DNA of 64,000 bases, taken from Calditrichota bacterium (GTDB taxonomy: Bacteria; Calditrichota; Calditrichia; RBG-13-44-9; J042). A model generated the notes under the pieces. It searched no databases. It worked only from the letters and a program-made list of their open reading frames with translations, and was not told where the DNA came from. Positions 61,251-64,000 of this stretch are shown here, one piece after another; position 1 is the stretch's first letter; each line of letters begins with the position of its first letter. The stretch lies in the NCBI GenBank assembly GCA_013150955.1, contig JAADJD010000012.1, positions 105,267 through 169,266 of the forward strand. Reading direction: 5' to 3'. A program made the translations under genes and the position numbers.

Positions 61251-63149
61251 TTATTTGATTTCTTTTAATTTTTCCAGAATGACCTGTTCGATTTCACCCG
61301 GCTTGTAGGGTCTGCCGTATACCCGCGACCAGCTATCCACATCGATGAGGAACCGGGCACGCAACAGCCAGGCCAGATTCGAATAGCGCCGATTGTTTTC
61401 ATCGATCAATTCTTCGCCGGGATCATCGGAGTAATTGATCTCGATGCACAGCACCTTTTTGAATCGTTGCAGAATTTCCTTGATCCCAGACGCCATGGGT
61501 TGCAGGAACTTGATGTTCAGCGCAGAAACCCGGTAGCCTTTCTCCCGGACCCGGGTGACTGCCTCTTCGATGGCGCCCTTGGTGCTTCCCCAGCCAACGA
61601 TCAGCAGATCGCCTTCGGGATCGCCAAACACTTTGGGTGGCTTAAGCGTTTTCTGAAACGCGGCCAGCTTCATGCTGCGGCTGCGGGCTCCTTCCTGATT
61701 GATCCAGGGCTCATACGCCACCTTCCCTTCGCGATCATGGGCCAATCCGGTGAGCGAGTACATCCCATTCGGCTGGCCGGGAATGATCCGCCGGGATAAT
61801 CCCGTTTTGGGGTCCCAATCGTACGGTTTGGTACCCGGGGGAACGGGGCTCTGGTCGATCGGTGGAGCCACCCAATCCCGGGAAAAGCGCGGCCGCGGAA
61901 ACGGCTGCTGACCGGTGGCCAGATTGGCATCGGATAAAACAATAACCGGCAGGCGGAAGGTTTCGGCAATCTTGCGAGCGGTGATCACCGAATAAAAACA
62001 ATCTTCGATGGTGGAACAGGCCATCACCACTTTGGGGGCATCGCCATGGGTACTGAACAGGGCCGCCAGCAAATCTCCCTGTTCCACTTTGGTGGGGAGT
62101 CCGGTGCTGGGACCACCACGCTGCACGTTGATTACCACCAGCGGCACCTCAATCATGGACGCCAATCCGATAATTTCGGTTTTTAACGACATGCCTGGAC
62201 CGGAAGTAATGGTCACCGCACACTTACCGGCGTAGGAGGCGCCCACGGCAAATCCGATGGCCGCAATTTCATCTTCCGCCTGATGCACAATACCACCCAC
62301 ATGCTCGAAAATCTCGCTTAAATAATGGGAAGCGGAAGTGGCTGGCGTGATAGGGTACATGGCGCATACTTCCATGCCCGAGGCAATGATTCCCAGTGCC
62401 AGCGCGACATTGCCATTCATCACCACCTGAGGCTCGGTAATCCCCGCCGATGGAATGCGGAACTTAAAATCCAGATGTTCCTCTGCCCAGGCATAACCGG
62501 CGTTGAACAACTTCAAATTCAGGTCGGCGACCTTCTCGCCTTTCTTGATCCACAGTTCGTATACTTCCTTTCGGGCCAGCTCCAGATCCCGCTCGTAAAG
62601 ATTACACAACATGCCCAGGACAAACATATTCTTCCCCCGTCGGGGACTGATGGTGTATTTCAAACACTCCTCTTCCATGGGCACTTCGATAACTTTGTAG
62701 CCTTCAGAAACCAGGCGATCGTAGGTTTTGGTGTAAGCTTCGCGAATGGCGGGATCTTTGTGGGTTCGCCACATGTTTTCCAGCAAGATAATGGCGCCTG
62801 GTTTTAAATTACCGGTATCCACTCGCCCCAGAAGCACCTGTTCATTAAACGCCACGATCAGATCGGCATCGTCGCCCACATTGGTTATGTAAAAAGACCC
62901 CAGACGGATGCGGATACCGCTGGCCCCGGTAATGGTTCGGGGTGGGGGTTGAATTTCGGCCGGAATGATCTCCACCGTCCAGATACCGTTTCCCATTTTC
63001 GCGGAAATGGCACCGAACGTCTGACCGGCTTTTTGAGCCCCTTCTCCGGAATCGCTGACGATTTCCACAATATGTTCGGGGAGTTCGATGATTTTTTTCT
63101 CTTTCACGACCGGATGGGGTTCATGCTGAGTTGGGGTTGCTTCTGCCAT
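61251..63149 (-). CDS. korA: 2-oxoacid:ferredoxin oxidoreductase, fused gamma-alpha subunit
   Basis: The 632-residue product fuses a gamma domain (about residues 30-200; DSGEGAQKAGQTFGAISAKM) with an alpha domain: VCAMYPITPATSASHYLSEI, HQAEDEIAAIGFAVGASYAG, TITSGPGMSLKTEIIGLASM and QRGGPSTGLPTKVEQGDLLA. These hold the usual substrate and thiamine contacts. It is the first gene of the cluster, six bases ahead of the GTG of korB. An AAGGTACC region precedes its ATG; the promoter should lie in 63150-63300. Confidence 0.96.
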   Translation of the reverse strand: MAEATPTQHEPHPVVKEKKIIELPEHIVEIVSDSGEGAQKAGQTFGAISAKMGNGIWTVEIIPAEIQPPPRTITGASGIRIRLGSFYITNVGDDADLIVAFNEQVLLGRVDTGNLKPGAIILLENMWRTHKDPAIREAYTKTYDRLVSEGYKVIEVPMEEECLKYTISPRRGKNMFVLGMLCNLYERDLELARKEVYELWIKKGEKVADLNLKLFNAGYAWAEEHLDFKFRIPSAGITEPQVVMNGNVALALGIIASGMEVCAMYPITPATSASHYLSEIFEHVGGIVHQAEDEIAAIGFAVGASYAGKCAVTITSGPGMSLKTEIIGLASMIEVPLVVINVQRGGPSTGLPTKVEQGDLLAALFSTHGDAPKVVMACSTIEDCFYSVITARKIAETFRLPVIVLSDANLATGQQPFPRPRFSRDWVAPPIDQSPVPPGTKPYDWDPKTGLSRRIIPGQPNGMYSLTGLAHDREGKVAYEPWINQEGARSRSMKLAAFQKTLKPPKVFGDPEGDLLIVGWGSTKGAIEEAVTRVREKGYRVSALNIKFLQPMASGIKEILQRFKKVLCIEINYSDDPGEELIDENNRRYSNLAWLLRARFLIDVDSWSRVYGRPYKPGEIEQVILEKLKEIK

Positions 63150-63837
63150 GATGGTACCTTCCAGTTATGCGCGTTAAGGGTTTAGCGATTCGTTATATTT
63201 TTCACAAGCATCTTAAAAAGCTTACAGCCGATCAGAAGCGAATCGGCTGTTTTATTGTCGTACCAATCCATTGAAAAATAAACCGAAGATGCTGTTGTTT
63301 ATGCTGGCAACAGACGGATTTACGGCTCCTTTACGTTTTCTGTTGACTCATCAATCTATAATTAAACCCACGTTATCGTCAAACCACCGCGACATCCGTC
63401 TTACATCACGAAAAAATTAGAAAACCAATACGGAAGGGTCAAGCGAAAAGAAAAAATTGATTCACAGTATTAAATAATTGAGGGGGCGGATATCACCAAA
63501 TTCAAGAACATCACGCGGCGGACTGCCGAAAATGGAGGGGAAAGCCATCTTTTCAAAGAATGCCATTGAATTCGTTTTTGAAGCATAACACTCCACATCT
63601 CTCAAATACTTGATTTAAGAAATCAGAAAACGTAATTTTTGTGATCGTTAAGGAGTCTACGGGCATTTCCTCCATTGTTTTTTCCGGTGAGGGGATACCC
63701 CAAAGGTTTTTACTTAAAAATTTTAACAGAAAAACTAACCGTGCCCATCAGGTTCCCCAATTAAAGCAGATGGTTCCGGGAGGACGGTTGGAATAGCAGG
63801 CATTCAGAAGGCGATGATCATGCTACACTTGATTCAT
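63150..63837. other. Upstream region of the kor-rnf cluster, with one hairpin
   Basis: No gene is supported in this stretch. A hairpin with perfect 9-bp arms ACAGCCGAT (63224-63232) and ATCGGCTGT (63242-63250) is followed by TTTATT on the plus strand, and by AAGCTTTTTAAG on the minus strand, 75 bp before the korA start. It may be a terminator for a plus-strand transcript or a leader structure of the kor-rnf operon. The rest is AT-rich with no clear promoter or repeat. Confidence 0.5.
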
Positions 63838-64000
63838 CCCAAATAACGCGTTAAACCACGAATCACGCGAATGAATTCGAATAAACCCAAATTTTGCATG
63901 AAACCGCGAATCACGCGAATGAAACCAAAAAATGTCGACAAAATCGCGAATAAACTATGGAACACATTTTCATCCAGACACAATCCAATGGATTTTATTG
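63838..64000 (+). mobile_element. Two nested MITE-like elements, cut by the window edge
   Basis: The first copy starts at 63838 (CCCAAATAACGCG). After 48 bp it is interrupted at ATAAA (63881-63885) by a second copy starting CCCAAATTTTGC at 63886, which runs past the end of the window. The pattern is the same as at 14371-14725. Confidence 0.85.

Noticed and set aside
63224-63250. Hairpin as attenuator of korA
   Set aside because: The T-run is better on the plus strand and the distance to korA is not diagnostic, so it is reported only within the intergenic entry.
561-64000. CRISPR array interpretation of the repeated CACGAAT sequences
   Set aside because: Repeats are long, inverted, unevenly spaced and flanked by 5-bp duplications; there are no regular spacers or cas genes.

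Overview
The window reads as a chromosomal segment of a Gram-negative bacterium of the FCB group, most likely a Calditrichota-like or KSB1-like lineage. The grounds are a SusC/SusD outer-membrane pair, a GWxTD-domain exported protein, a DUF4837 lipoprotein, a C-terminal fragment-free S9 peptidase start at the left edge, and a complete Rnf complex beside a 2-oxoacid:ferredoxin oxidoreductase, which points to an anaerobic or facultative ferredoxin-based metabolism. The lineage is inferred from gene content only. I saw no rRNA, tRNA, CRISPR array, phage or transposase gene.

Layout. 1-7.7 kb: start of an S9-type peptidase, a GWxTD protein and a SusC/SusD pair, all on the minus strand. 8-12.2 kb: an orphan MoxR ATPase, a YjiH-like membrane protein, a DUF2461 protein, and a small membrane protein with a Cys4 motif; next to the last lies a strongly folded RNA candidate. 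12.5-14.2 kb: etfBA with a terminator. 15-19.2 kb: RDD protein, a cytoplasmic PAS-rich hybrid histidine kinase, a Trm112-family protein. 19.5-30.4 kb: a long minus-strand run with accA and cell-envelope glycan genes (two GT2 enzymes, an RmlD-like reductase, a DUF2723 membrane protein, a flippase-like protein) mixed with purE, a PfkB kinase and DUF4837. 30.5-40.2 kb: plus-strand rlmN, adk, a propeller lipoprotein, then a partner-switching module (two SpoIIE-type phosphatases, a STAS antagonist, an RsbW-like kinase) and an alpha/beta hydrolase. 40.4-45.2 kb: small membrane proteins, an AbgT transporter, a beta-carbonic-anhydrase-like protein, a crotonase and a 52-residue membrane protein. 45.7-63.2 kb: one minus-strand bioenergetic cluster, korA-korB-giant B-rnfB-giant A-rnfC-rnfD-rnfG-rnfE-rnfA.

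The most interesting locus is this last cluster. Canonical KorAB and all six Rnf subunits are interleaved with two giant paralogous proteins (about 1577 and 1460 residues) that follow the domain order of pyruvate:ferredoxin oxidoreductase but have lost key active-site residues. One keeps two ferredoxin-type clusters and a changed thiamine-diphosphate motif; the other has lost the thiamine motif and carries a single Cys4 cluster at its C-terminus. I infer an Rnf-associated electron-transfer or regulatory module built from degenerate PFOR subunits.

The second unusual feature is a family of short intergenic elements of about 165 bp. They begin CCC and end GGG, have imperfect terminal inverted repeats of about 38 bp, and are flanked by 5-bp direct repeats (ATAAA, TTTAT, TTTAA, TTAAC, ATAAT). 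There are more than a dozen full or broken copies, several nested in one another. They look like non-autonomous MITE-like elements and account for most of the long gaps between genes; many of the short reading frames in those gaps are artefacts of them.
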